In this document: one piece after another, positions 28,370 through 37,578 of the stretch
Layout: the number at the start of each line of letters is the position of its first letter
Numbering within the stretch: position 1 is the first letter of the stretch
Source of the DNA: an uncultured Lachnospiraceae bacterium
GTDB lineage: Bacteria > Bacillota > Clostridia > Lachnospirales > Lachnospiraceae
Direction of reading: 5' to 3'
Length of the DNA stretch: 64,000 nucleotides
NCBI GenBank assembly: GCA_945919795.1
Contig: CAMEJJ010000008.1
Location: forward strand, 1-64,000
Program-made: the position numbers and the translations under genes
The notes under the pieces: generated by a model
What the model was told of the DNA's origin: nothing
The model's database searches: none
Seen by the model: the letters and a program-made list of their open reading frames with translations, nothing else

Positions 28370-29263
28370 TTAAAACGAATTGCATCCTATTAACCGCATA
28401 AACTCAGTAACCTCTTTAGTCTCCAAAGCAAGCTCATACCATGATTGTAATTGAGCAGCGTCTCCTGTCTCTTCCAATTTTTCCTGCAATCCTGCCGGAA
28501 TATCTCCCTGCTTTTTGAAATAGGTCAGTATACAACTTATCAAAGTTTTCTCAGATGCTTCATTACGCTCACAGTCAATAATATCTCCCAGTGTCATATA
28601 CTCATTCCTCACTTCCGGCAAGTTTCTTACCTGCTCCACGATCTCATTTAGTTCCTCTGTTGCCTTATCCGTTGCATTTTCTTTTCTGCTGTTCTGAAAG
28701 TAATTCAGCATTGTCCGGATACTTTCATTGCCACCTTTGCTCCCGCCGGTATAGAAATAAATAAACTCTAATCCATCATCATAGCAAAGGTCGGAAACTT
28801 CCATACATTGATTTTTAATACGATACATCATATACCCATAACCAAAAGGATCATAATTTGTAATCGTTATCACGTACAGATTGGGCAATTTCAAAAAATC
28901 ATCTTCTCCACTCTTTAGATGCCTTGCATCTATCTTCGCCTGATAAAAGCGGTTATGTCTGGGCAAATGCACTCTTTTACGAAGATTGGGCTCCAAATCG
29001 TAAATATTTACAGGTTCATTTTCTTCATCTTCTGCCTCAAATTCCTGGATTTCTACATCCATACGGATACCTCTGTGTTCCGGCGTAAATGGCGGAATCA
29101 TTCTTTGAGACAGCACCTTAATCTTTCCGATTTTCCTCTGCAAAAGAACGGACAGTGACATTCTGCAAAACTCTTCTCCAAGCTTTGGTGTTGTCACAAT
29201 GGCGTTCATAAGGAAATCATCCAGTACATTTAATTCCGCTAATGTTTTGTTTGTATAACTCAT
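28370..29263 (-). CDS. Rpn-type PD-(D/E)XK nuclease / putative transposase
   Basis: About 297 aa with the opening FLMNAI and the conserved block IRMDVEIQ, then the RFYQAKIDA region and ITNYDPFGYGYMMYRI. These are features of the Rpn/YhgA-like family (PD-(D/E)XK nucleases that promote recombination). The ORF track extends it by 89 codons, but AAAGGAG lies just before the ATG of MSYTNKTLAEL, so I start there. It sits in the accessory island next to gene debris; a 3' fragment resembling this gene occurs near 30868. Confidence 0.82.
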   Translation of the reverse strand: MSYTNKTLAELNVLDDFLMNAIVTTPKLGEEFCRMSLSVLLQRKIGKIKVLSQRMIPPFTPEHRGIRMDVEIQEFEAEDEENEPVNIYDLEPNLRKRVHLPRHNRFYQAKIDARHLKSGEDDFLKLPNLYVITITNYDPFGYGYMMYRIKNQCMEVSDLCYDDGLEFIYFYTGGSKGGNESIRTMLNYFQNSRKENATDKATEELNEIVEQVRNLPEVRNEYMTLGDIIDCERNEASEKTLISCILTYFKKQGDIPAGLQEKLEETGDAAQLQSWYELALETKEVTEFMRLIGCNSF

Positions 29264-29498
29264 TAGACTCCTTTCCTTGGCGAAATCCATGGTTATACAT
29301 CTTTCTTTTGGTTTTCGCCAACTTTTCATTTTTTCGTGTGAAAATATTGGCGAGATGCCAAAGATGAATGCCAGTCGCAGAAAGACCGGCGAAACGATTT
29401 TCACGGGTTGTAATATTTGATTTACTACAATTGTATAGTAAATTACATTTATCAATTTGTCAATAATATTTTTTTGTTTTATCATTTGCAATATAGAT

Positions 29499-29890
29499 CT
29501 AAATATTTCTATCTGCTTCACTGATTTCAAAAATTACCATTGAAATTATCCCCCATGATGTATCAGCATGTTTTATCGAATAGAAGAGTGCTATCTGGGC
29601 ATCCTCCAAAGTATTGCAATCTTCATCCATGAATAAAGTAATCCCCATTTCTGTAGCATATACAGGACCAAGCTCAATCTCTGTTGAACCACATCATTGC
29701 CTGATAATATATCCACTGCCTTTCACAATGTCTTTATAAACGAAATCATATTATGTTCCTTTCGTAGCTGTAATCCTTCCAGACCATTTCCGCCTTCTTG
29801 TGTTTTTCTGCATCGCTTGCAAGAATGCTTCACTCATTGGAAACCAAAAGTGACCTTCGTTCTAAAGCAAAAACACCAGCTAACTTAATG
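29499..29890 (-). pseudogene. Decayed gene remnant in the island
   Basis: This covers most of the 650-bp gap between the Rpn-like gene and the HEPN-like gene. One minus-strand frame reads about 60 codons ending in ...MVIFEISEADRNI and a stop. Further upstream another frame reads ...EGHFWFPMSEAFLQAM. No frame links them and no good start is present. I cannot name the ancestral family. Confidence 0.4.
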
Positions 29891-29917
29891 ACTGATGCCT
29901 ACACAGTACTTATTATT

Positions 29918-30634
29918 CTATAAACTTAACTCTTGTTTTCTCTTCTCCAACCTTGTATCTACTATTTCTTTAAGATATGTAATTACCTTTCTACAGGTTT
30001 CTTTATTAATGTCAATTTCTCTCTTAAGACAAACCTTTGCATGCACAGAATTCCTACTTTTTCGGATAAAATGTGCTTTTTCACTTGACTCCATCCAATC
30101 AGGTCTTTCAAGTTCCTTAATTTGATCAATATATACATTCAATTGATCCTTCTTTTCCCATCTATATGTTCCATCCGCTTTTTGTACTCTTATTTTGTAG
30201 GGTTCTTCAAAATAATTCTTTCCATCAATTTCCGAAAGCCAATCAAGAAGAAATGCCTCCAAGGCAGAACCAGCAAGAATTAATGTTGCCTTATATGCAC
30301 CAGAAGAATAGCAAGTATCTAACTCATCAACATCTTCTTTCATCGAATCACACAAATGCTGATAATCTGAAACTAAAAAATCAAATATACTCTTATAAAG
30401 ATTCTTTACCTCTTCTGTTTGATCTTTCATGCGTTGAAAACGCTTATAATATGCCAACAAACGTCTTCTCATTGCATACACATTATTCGTTCTAACTTCA
30501 ACATCAATGGATACTCCATTCAGTTCTAAAGAATAATCTGTCACACCAACACCTTTTGTTTTCTGTGTTTTAGTAGTTTGCTCATCATAATCTGAAACAG
30601 CCTTTTTCAAGGCATCCCAATCGATACCATTCAT
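29918..30634 (-). CDS. HEPN-domain-like protein of the accessory island
   Basis: 238 aa, no signal peptide or membrane segment. The C-terminal half looks like a HEPN-type helical bundle: YKATLILAGSALEAFLLDWL (helix) and then RKSRNSVH, an Rx6H arrangement that fits the RX4-6H nuclease motif of HEPN RNases. The N-terminal half is charged and helical. GGAAGTGAG precedes the ATG. HEPN proteins are frequent in toxin-antitoxin and phage-defence loci, which suits the island context, but no antitoxin partner is obvious. Confidence 0.6.
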   Translation of the reverse strand: MNGIDWDALKKAVSDYDEQTTKTQKTKGVGVTDYSLELNGVSIDVEVRTNNVYAMRRRLLAYYKRFQRMKDQTEEVKNLYKSIFDFLVSDYQHLCDSMKEDVDELDTCYSSGAYKATLILAGSALEAFLLDWLSEIDGKNYFEEPYKIRVQKADGTYRWEKKDQLNVYIDQIKELERPDWMESSEKAHFIRKSRNSVHAKVCLKREIDINKETCRKVITYLKEIVDTRLEKRKQELSL

Positions 30635-30770
30635 AATCTCACTTCCATTTCAATAATTTGACACACCCATAGGCATTATATTAACATTTCATATTGCAGT
30701 CATTATATTTTTACAATTCCTTCAACAAGAAAAACTTCATTTTTTAGACAATTTTTCAATATCTATAATC

Positions 30771-30808
30771 AAAAAAGAGGCCTGTTAGACACATCATCTA
30801 ATTGCCTC
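30771..30808 (-). terminator. Possible terminator between the Sel1 and HEPN-like genes
   Basis: GAGGC...TTAGA and TCTAAT...GCCTC pair, with six T following on the minus strand. This and the hairpin at 30939-30976 lie in a 420-bp gap. Between them, at 30868-30891, is a piece resembling the 3' end of the Rpn-like gene. Confidence 0.6.
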
Positions 30809-30867
30809 CTTACTTTTCCTCATGTACTATTTTTTGACCTTCTCCCTTTATTTCCAAAGTATGCAAA

Positions 30868-30891
30868 GCTGAATCTCCTGTCTCTTCCAAT
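30868..30891 (-). pseudogene. Short fragment resembling the 3' end of the Rpn-like gene
   Basis: AATCTCCTGTCTCTTCCAAT here nearly matches CGTCTCCTGTCTCTTCCAAT inside the Rpn-like gene near 28460. It suggests a second copy once stood here and has been almost fully deleted. The match is only about 20 bases, so it is tentative. Confidence 0.3.
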
Positions 30892-30938
30892 ACATTCAAT
30901 CATCAACACATACAAATCTTATCTCACAAAATCTTTTG

Positions 30939-30976
30939 AAAAGGAAGCGAAAAATTTACCATCTTTCAGCTTCCTT
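30939..30976 (-). terminator. Terminator after the Sel1-repeat gene
   Basis: TAAGGAAGC and GCTTCCTTTTC pair around a loop of about 20 bases on the minus strand, about 80 bp beyond the stop of the Sel1 gene. Confidence 0.55.
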
Positions 30977-31054
30977 ATTCAATGAATCATATAGTAATTA
31001 TACATATTATAAATAAATAAGAATATGAATATCATTATTATATCTGTATGTAAT

Positions 31055-34000
31055 CTAAATATCATTGAGGATTTCTCTAATATAAGAAATACTAGTCTCG
31101 ATATCATTATATGTTACCGGATTTGAACCTCGATGCGCTCCTTTATTTCCCACCATTCGCACATGGTGCAACATTCTTATTATATTTTCACCATAAATAT
31201 TCTGTCCTTCCAAAAATTGAATTTTATCAAAAGAATTATCACTTTCTATTGATAATCGGCATTGTCTAAATATCATATTCAATATATCTTCCAAACAATA
31301 CCTTATCTGCATTGCGGCAGACTCATAATCTCCCTGATTGGCATATGTCTTAGCACGATTAATAAAATCATCAAATCCCAGTTTTTTAGTCTGCAATACT
31401 TTCTGTATATTTCCATCGGATAACATATTCTGTGAGTATGTCTTTCCTTGTGCTGCTGCTTTCTGAAACCAAAATGCTGCCTCATAATAATCTCTTGCAA
31501 CTCCAATTCCATAATAATAACAATCTCCTATTGCAGACTGTGCATCTGCATATCCATTCTCTGCAGATTTTAAAAACCATTCTGCTGCTTTTGGATAATT
31601 CTGATATACTCCTATGCCTTTATAATAGTAAAATCCTAAATTATATTGCGCAACACGGTGTCCTTTATTTGCAGCTTTTTCATACCACTCTATTGCAGTT
31701 TGCATATTAATAAGCTTCCTCGAGAAAAAGTATTTTTTTCTTTTACTATCCCGCTCACGATCTTTTGCAAATTGACTATCAAACAGTGTGCCTAATTTAA
31801 ACTGTGCATTTTCGTTTCCTTGATTTGCAGCTTCCAAATACAATTCATATGCTTTCTCATAATCTTTGCAGACACCTTGTCCATTTTCATAACACTCGCC
31901 CAAACAATACTTTGCCCATTTATGCCCACCGTCAACCGCCTTTTCAAACCATTGAACTGCAATATCATAATTTTGAAAAATGCCGGTTCCGTCTCGATAA
32001 CATCTTGCTATATTATATTGACCATACACATCTCCCTGTTCCGCTGCTTTTTCAAAGAATTCAGCTGCTTTCCCATAATCTTGCTTCACACCTTGTCCAT
32101 TCTCATAACACCACCCAAGATTGTTCTGTGCAGTTGCATTTCCTTGCTCTGCGGACTTTTGATACCAGAATACTGCTTTTTCATAATCTTGCGGCACACC
32201 TTGTCCTTTCTCATAACGCACCCCAAGATTGTTCTGCGCCCATTTATTTCCTTGCTCTGCTGACTTTTGATACCAGAATACTGCTTTTTCATAATCTTGC
32301 GGTACACCTTGTCCATTCTCATAACACCACCCAAGATTCTTCTGTGCAGTTGCATTTCCTTGCTCTGCTGACTTTTGATACCAAAATGCGGCTTTTTCAT
32401 AATCTTGCGGCACACCTTGTCCTTTCTCATAACGCACCCCAAGATTGCTCTGGGCATCTGCATGTCCCTGCTCTGCGGACTTTTGATACCAAAATGCAGC
32501 TTTTTCATAATCTTGCGGCACACCTTGTCCATTAGCATAACGCACCCCAAGATTGTTCTGCGCCCATTTATTTCCTTGCTCTGCGGACTTTTGATACCAA
32601 AATGCGGCTTTTTCATAATCTTGTGGCACACCTTGTCCTTTATCATAACACACCCCAAGATTGTTCTGTGCATCTGCATGTCCCTGCTCTGCGGACTTTT
32701 GATACCAAAATGCGGCTTTTTCATAATCTTGTGGCACGCCTTGTCCTTTATCATAACACACCCCAAGATTATACTGTGCAATTGCATTTCCTTGCTCTGC
32801 GGACTTTTGAAAGCATTCTACTGCTTTTTCATAATTTTGTTTCACATATTTGCCATCATAATATAATTTTCCCAAGCGATACATTGCTTCAGGATTTTCT
32901 TCCATATATTCATATAAATGCACGATTTTTTCTTTAATTAAATCGTTTGAGATGGGATGAATATTTTCATATATATCTTCCGGAATAAATTTAGCCTTCA
33001 GTAATTCTTCATATAAATTTACTGATTTGAACAGGTCCCTTACATCTTCTACATTTTCATAAATATAAGCTAAATTGCTCTTTGCATATTTATTTCCTTT
33101 TCTTGAAGCTTTTTCATAATATTCCAAAGCAATTTTTAAATCAGCAGTAATACCATCACCTTTTTCGTAAATTGCACCAATTAAACAGGCATAATCTCCG
33201 CCATTTTTTTCAGCTTTCATCAAGTATTCCAATGCTTTTTTAGAATCTTTTTCTACAATTTTTCCATATAAATATGTTTTTCCAAGACAACCACAACCAT
33301 ATGCATCTCCCTGTTCTGCAGATTTTTGATACCAATCCATTGCTTTTTCACAATCCTGTATTACACCATTTCCAGTCTCATAACACAACCCAAGATTGCA
33401 CTGCGCTGTTGCATATCCCTGCTGTGCAGACTTTTGATACCAAAAAACGGCTTTTTCATAATCTTGCCGCACACCTTGTCCATTCTTATAACACGACCCT
33501 AGATTGTTCTGTGCTCTTGCATTTCCTTGCTCTGCGGATTTTTGATACCAGAATACGGCTTTTTCATAATCTTGCCGCACACCTCGTCCATTCTTATAAC
33601 AAACTCCAAGACAGCACTGTGCTTCCGCATATCCCTGCTCTGCGGACTTTTGATACCAAAATGCGGCTTTTTCATAATCTTGCGGCACACCTTGTCCGCT
33701 CTCATAACACCACCCAAGATTCTTCTGTGCACCTGCATATCCTTGCTCTGCGGACTTTTGATACCAAAATGCGGCTTTTTCATAATCTTGCGGCACACCT
33801 TGTCCATTCTTATAACGATTCCCAAGATTGTTCTGTGCCCATTTATGACCTTGCTCTGCTGACTTTTGATACCAGAATGCGCCCTTTTCATAATCTTGCA
33901 ACACACCTTGTCCATTCATATAACACACTCCAAGATTGTACTGCGCACTTGCATGTCCTTGCTCTGCGGACTTCTGATGCCAAAATGCAGCTTTTTCATA

Positions 34001-34411
34001 ATCTTGCGGCACACCTTGTCCTTTAGCATAGCACACCCCAAGATTGTTCTGCGCCCATTTGTTTCCTTGCTCTGCGGACTTTTGATACCAAAATGCGGCT
34101 TTTTCATAATCTTGCGGCACACCTTGTCCATTCTCATAACACACCCCAAGATTATTCTGCGCATTTGCATGTCCTTGCTCTGCTGATTTTTGATACCATT
34201 CTACAGCTTTATCAAAACTTTTATATACACCCTTCCCATATTCATAAGACACTCCCAGCTCATACATAGCTTCTGGATTTCCTTCATGCGCCAGTTGATA
34301 AAATATCTTTGTAGCTTCTTCAACGTTGCCACTTTCTTTTAACGACAACGCATAATCCATCTTTGGTATCTCTTCTGTTATCTCTTTTTTCTTAAATAAA
34401 TCCAGTAGCAT
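31055..34411 (-). CDS. Giant Sel1-repeat protein with DUF4145-like C-terminus
   Basis: About 1118 aa. Residues 25-1010 hold about 26 Sel1-like repeats, mostly 36 aa with the consensus DYEKAAFWYQKSAEQG.A.AQNNLGVCY..GQGV. A break near 430-480 splits them into two arrays. The last 100 residues form a different helical domain ending in MLHHVRMVGNKGAHRG, the (L)R..GN.aAH pattern of DUF4145/HEPN-related domains. Sel1 arrays are protein-binding scaffolds. There is no signal peptide. I use the ATG at 34411 (MLLDLFKKKE), about ten bases after GGAGAGG, over the ORF-track GTG. Repeat copies are nearly identical in DNA. Defence or signalling is a guess from context. Confidence 0.85.
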   Translation of the reverse strand: MLLDLFKKKEITEEIPKMDYALSLKESGNVEEATKIFYQLAHEGNPEAMYELGVSYEYGKGVYKSFDKAVEWYQKSAEQGHANAQNNLGVCYENGQGVPQDYEKAAFWYQKSAEQGNKWAQNNLGVCYAKGQGVPQDYEKAAFWHQKSAEQGHASAQYNLGVCYMNGQGVLQDYEKGAFWYQKSAEQGHKWAQNNLGNRYKNGQGVPQDYEKAAFWYQKSAEQGYAGAQKNLGWCYESGQGVPQDYEKAAFWYQKSAEQGYAEAQCCLGVCYKNGRGVRQDYEKAVFWYQKSAEQGNARAQNNLGSCYKNGQGVRQDYEKAVFWYQKSAQQGYATAQCNLGLCYETGNGVIQDCEKAMDWYQKSAEQGDAYGCGCLGKTYLYGKIVEKDSKKALEYLMKAEKNGGDYACLIGAIYEKGDGITADLKIALEYYEKASRKGNKYAKSNLAYIYENVEDVRDLFKSVNLYEELLKAKFIPEDIYENIHPISNDLIKEKIVHLYEYMEENPEAMYRLGKLYYDGKYVKQNYEKAVECFQKSAEQGNAIAQYNLGVCYDKGQGVPQDYEKAAFWYQKSAEQGHADAQNNLGVCYDKGQGVPQDYEKAAFWYQKSAEQGNKWAQNNLGVRYANGQGVPQDYEKAAFWYQKSAEQGHADAQSNLGVRYEKGQGVPQDYEKAAFWYQKSAEQGNATAQKNLGWCYENGQGVPQDYEKAVFWYQKSAEQGNKWAQNNLGVRYEKGQGVPQDYEKAVFWYQKSAEQGNATAQNNLGWCYENGQGVKQDYGKAAEFFEKAAEQGDVYGQYNIARCYRDGTGIFQNYDIAVQWFEKAVDGGHKWAKYCLGECYENGQGVCKDYEKAYELYLEAANQGNENAQFKLGTLFDSQFAKDRERDSKRKKYFFSRKLINMQTAIEWYEKAANKGHRVAQYNLGFYYYKGIGVYQNYPKAAEWFLKSAENGYADAQSAIGDCYYYGIGVARDYYEAAFWFQKAAAQGKTYSQNMLSDGNIQKVLQTKKLGFDDFINRAKTYANQGDYESAAMQIRYCLEDILNMIFRQCRLSIESDNSFDKIQFLEGQNIYGENIIRMLHHVRMVGNKGAHRGSNPVTYNDIETSISYIREILNDI
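32100..34200. repeat. 108-bp tandem repeats inside the Sel1 gene
   Basis: Two blocks (roughly 32100-32830 and 33390-34200) contain at least 15 near-identical 108-bp units, each one Sel1 repeat. The high DNA identity implies recent duplication or gene conversion. It also explains the long shadow ORFs on the plus strand. Confidence 0.9.
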
Positions 34412-34622
34412 ATAACCCACGCCTCTCCATTCCGTCTATATATTTTCAATATTTTAAAAAGCCAAATTTATACTTACTTTCAAGCTTAACTCTTCATCTA
34501 TACCTATATTTTATAATAGTTTTACAAATTTCTCCAGTTATTATAGTGCTTTTGAATCTATAAAGTCTTTTATAAAACTTGAAATCATATTTCTAATTCA
34601 TTCCTAAATGATAACGATAAGA

Positions 34623-35183
34623 TTATTTATCGAACCAATCGTGACAGATTTTTTTCAAAAGAAATTTTGTCAAAAGTAACATAATAGAAATACCTATATA
34701 ATAAAATCTTTTAGAAATCGGTAACACAAAAGGGGAACCAAAAACACTAACCAAAAGAAGGATCCAAGATATAATTTGTGACATGCCCATAACCAAACAC
34801 ATTCCGGAATATTTAAAATTAATGATAATATCTTCTAAAGATAGTTCTTTTCTATGTAACAAAATATTTTTTTCCATATGGATCCAAGCATCTCTACATA
34901 ATAGTTTCTCACCGGATAATTTGCTAACCGAAAGCAATCGATATAAGCGTCTTATACCTTTGTCAGAAACATAGGAAATTGCTTCATATATATATCCATG
35001 CAAAATGATTGCACATTGATAAAAAGTACCTTTCTTCCCTCTATGCAACATTTCCTGTTGTTTATAGATAGCACCACAATGTTCTAACACACCAACAACA
35101 TATAATTCTTGAAAATTCTCTTGATACTCCATATATCGCCTTCCCAATTTTTCATTCTTTTGCTCATGTAAAGTATGTATCAT
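34623..35183 (-). CDS. Hypothetical membrane protein of the island
   Basis: 186 aa: a soluble, mainly helical N-terminal 130 residues and two transmembrane segments close to the C-terminus (about 125-150 and 158-175). No known motif. Its ATG lies one base after the stop of the preceding gene (TAAAATG), so the two are translationally coupled. The 200-bp gap to the Sel1 gene is AT-rich with nothing else clear. Confidence 0.65.
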   Translation of the reverse strand: MIHTLHEQKNEKLGRRYMEYQENFQELYVVGVLEHCGAIYKQQEMLHRGKKGTFYQCAIILHGYIYEAISYVSDKGIRRLYRLLSVSKLSGEKLLCRDAWIHMEKNILLHRKELSLEDIIINFKYSGMCLVMGMSQIISWILLLVSVFGSPFVLPISKRFYYIGISIMLLLTKFLLKKICHDWFDK

Positions 35184-35184
35184 T

Positions 35185-35898
35185 TTACTGATTATTTTCT
35201 ACCGGCGGATATTTTTCCGTTATATTATCAATTACATCTTGTACAACAGCATCCCATTGGCTTGGGTCATTTATATCCAGCCACATGTCATGCCATTCCT
35301 GTGAATATTCTATAGGCGGAACTGTATCCGGTATATCTTTGGGATTGAATGCTTTAACAGGTTGAGAAGAATCTCCTGTTGTAGAGCCTGTTGTAGCGTC
35401 TGTTGTAGTGCTTGTTGTAGCGTCTGTTGTTGCACTCGGCTGAACCGGTTGTTCAGGCGCATTCTGAACCTCATTATTATTTGCCATATCCGGCGCATCA
35501 CTGCTGGGACCAGATGTAATTTCAACCGTCGTATCATCCGCAGTATCCGTTGTCTCTTCGCTCACAGATTTTATATTCTTTTTTTCTTCAACCGGGCGAA
35601 CTACATTCTTGTCTTTTGTGGTATTTGCTTTCGCTTTCTGAAGAGGATCCTCTTTGGAGACTTCTTTTTGCTCTTCTTTAGGTTCTTCTTTTTGCTTTTC
35701 TTCACTTTCTTCCACAACTTCTTCAATAGTTGTAGCACAAGTCGAATCCATATTTTCATCAGTATCAACTGCATTTTGAGTCTGTACCGGAACCGGTTCT
35801 TTTTCTTTGCATTTAAAATAAGCAATTGTACTACCTGTACCAATTACCATGCATACAAAACCTACTAAACAAAACTGTAATAATCTATTATTTTTCAT
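35185..35898 (-). CDS. Single-pass membrane protein with low-complexity linker
   Basis: About 237 aa. A basic start, MKNNRLLQF, is followed by one transmembrane segment (10-28), a Glu/Lys-rich stretch, then a Thr/Ser/Ala-rich repeat (TTDATT...) and a short C-terminal region with PVEYSQEWHDMWLDIND-type sequence. I take the ATG after GGAAAGGATG, six codons inside the ORF-track start. It precedes the coupled gene at 34623. Function unknown; probably faces outward. Confidence 0.65.
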   Translation of the reverse strand: MKNNRLLQFCLVGFVCMVIGTGSTIAYFKCKEKEPVPVQTQNAVDTDENMDSTCATTIEEVVEESEEKQKEEPKEEQKEVSKEDPLQKAKANTTKDKNVVRPVEEKKNIKSVSEETTDTADDTTVEITSGPSSDAPDMANNNEVQNAPEQPVQPSATTDATTSTTTDATTGSTTGDSSQPVKAFNPKDIPDTVPPIEYSQEWHDMWLDINDPSQWDAVVQDVIDNITEKYPPVENNQ

Positions 35899-36046
35899 AA
35901 TAATCATCCTTTCCAATATCTTATTTCTTTGTACTTCATTATTTGTATCCGCAGCGAATATTATAAAATAGCATAACTCTTACGACTTGTAAATACCCAA
36001 ATTAAATTTTTTTAATTTTTTGTTTTATCATTTGCAAACAAATAAA

Positions 36047-36265
36047 GTGCAAGTAAATGTCGTCGGCAGTTGCATTGTACAAAAAGGTCTCATCTTCTTA
36101 CTGAATACTCAATACCTAAGGGGGAAATTGCCCGGATGGCAATTTTAGTCGTCATTCGACATGGATGTCGATTTGACGACGCCCCGAACCCAATCCATTT
36201 CCTTTCCCGTATTCAGTTAGAAGATAACCTTTTTGAACTCTGCAACTGACGACATTTACTTGCAC
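36047..36265. repeat. Structured palindromic element, copy B
   Basis: Ends GTGCAAGTAAATGTCG and CGACATTTACTTGCAC; arms of about 60 bases pair through GAATAC / GTATTC, leaving an inner part with two hairpins, AAATTGCC/GGCAATTT and GTCGTCA..TCGACAT/ATGTCGA..TGACGAC. It is inverted relative to copy A. It lies between the island's last gene and the etf terminator; the rest of the 584-bp gap (35899-36482) holds the terminator and small hairpins only. Confidence 0.88.
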
Positions 36266-36288
36266 CGTCCCCATAACTGTAATAGCGC

Positions 36289-36327
36289 AAAAAAGCAGCC
36301 CGGAACCAGCGTCCGAACTGCTTTTTG
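36289..36327 (-). terminator. Terminator of the butyryl-CoA operon
   Basis: AAGCAGTTCGG and CCGGGCTGCTT pair and are followed by T-rich sequence on the minus strand. It is about 160 bp after etfA and directly beside palindromic copy B. Confidence 0.7.
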
Positions 36328-36482
36328 TTCTGAAATAAATATAAATCAGTTGTTACAGGCGGCAAATTGTACGGTGGCCAACCTGCAAGATAAGTAAAAA
36401 CAAATTACTTTATCTTCGTGCCTTTCGGCATGAATTCATTTTGTATATCCACAACACAGTTGTGGATGGTGGCGATATTCGC

Positions 36483-37550
36483 CTACTTCTCAGCTAAAAC
36501 TTTTTTGATTTCTTCTGTTAACTGAGGAACAATCTTATTCAGATCACCAACTACACCGTAGTCAGCAACATCAAAGATCGGTGCATCTTCGTCTTTGTTG
36601 ATTGCAACGATGATGTCTGATTCTTCCATACCTGCAACGTGCTGGATAGCACCGGAAATACCGATTGCAAAGTATACGTTAGGACGAACTGTCTTACCAG
36701 TCTGACCAACCTGAAGATCTTTGGGTTTCCAGCCTGAGTCTACAACGGCACGTGAGCATGATACGGTACCGCCAAGTACTTCTGCTAAATCCTCTAATAA
36801 TTTGAAGTTTTCAGGAGAACCAACTCCACGACCACCGGATACTAAGATCTTAGCAGCCATAATATCAACTGTATCAGATACCGCTTTTACAACTTCTTTG
36901 ATGGTTACATATTTGTTGTTGGGTGTGAAACCGGGATTGTATTCAATCACTTCAGCTTTTGCTCCATCGATAGGATCGATTTTCTGCATAACACCGGGAC
37001 GAACGGTAGCCATCTGAGGACGATTGTCAGGACATGCGATAGTAGCGATTGTGTTACCACCGAATGCGGGACGAGTCATTAATAACTGATTGTGTTTCTG
37101 TTCAGCTTCTTTACCGGGAACTGCTACTAACGGGAAATCACCGATTTCCAATACAGTACAGTCTGCTGTTAAACCTGTCTGAACTCTTGCTGAAACAGTA
37201 GGGCCAAGGTCACGACCGATTGCTGTAGCACCTACTAATACGATTTCAGGTTTGTATTCATTGATTACAGATGAAAGCGCATGTGCATAAGGCTCTGTTC
37301 TGTAGTCTTTTAATTCCGGATCGTCAACAACGATAACGCGGTCTGCGCCATATGCTGCCAACTGATCAACAAGGCCCTTCACATCTGAGCCGATTAATAC
37401 TGCTGTAACTTCTTTTGTCTCTAAAGAAGCAGCTAATTCTTTTGCTTTTCCGAGTAATTCGAAAGCAATGCCGCTGATTTCATTATCAACTTGCTGTGCA
37501 AATACAAAGACACCTTTGTACTGTGCAATTACTTCAGGACTCATTTTCAT
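36483..37550 (-). CDS. etfA: Electron transfer flavoprotein, alpha subunit
   Basis: EtfA pairs with EtfB and butyryl-CoA dehydrogenase to couple crotonyl-CoA reduction by NADH to ferredoxin reduction (electron bifurcation). The 355-aa sequence has the C-terminal FAD-binding blocks [23 protein letters not shown]-type sequence ([12 protein letters not shown]), [23 protein letters not shown] and [20 protein letters not shown]. It is the last gene of thl-crt-hbd-bcd-etfB-etfA, 28 bp after etfB. Confidence 0.95.
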   Translation of the reverse strand: MKMSPEVIAQYKGVFVFAQQVDNEISGIAFELLGKAKELAASLETKEVTAVLIGSDVKGLVDQLAAYGADRVIVVDDPELKDYRTEPYAHALSSVINEYKPEIVLVGATAIGRDLGPTVSARVQTGLTADCTVLEIGDFPLVAVPGKEAEQKHNQLLMTRPAFGGNTIATIACPDNRPQMATVRPGVMQKIDPIDGAKAEVIEYNPGFTPNNKYVTIKEVVKAVSDTVDIMAAKILVSGGRGVGSPENFKLLEDLAEVLGGTVSCSRAVVDSGWKPKDLQVGQTGKTVRPNVYFAIGISGAIQHVAGMEESDIIVAINKDEDAPIFDVADYGVVGDLNKIVPQLTEEIKKVLAEK

Positions 37551-37578
37551 AATTATTCACCACTTTTCCTTTATTTCA

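Noticed and set aside
28370-29530. Long version (386 aa) of the Rpn-like protein
   Set aside because: The first 89 codons have no homologous look and a good ribosome binding site lies just before the inner ATG.
31804-34186. Long plus-strand ORFs (up to 250 aa) with repeats
   Set aside because: Antisense shadows of the Sel1 repeats; the repeat unit of 108 bp keeps several frames open.
31432-34200. CRISPR-like array of regular repeats
   Set aside because: The repeat period is 108 bp and both repeat and spacer-like parts are coding Sel1 units; no cas genes are present.
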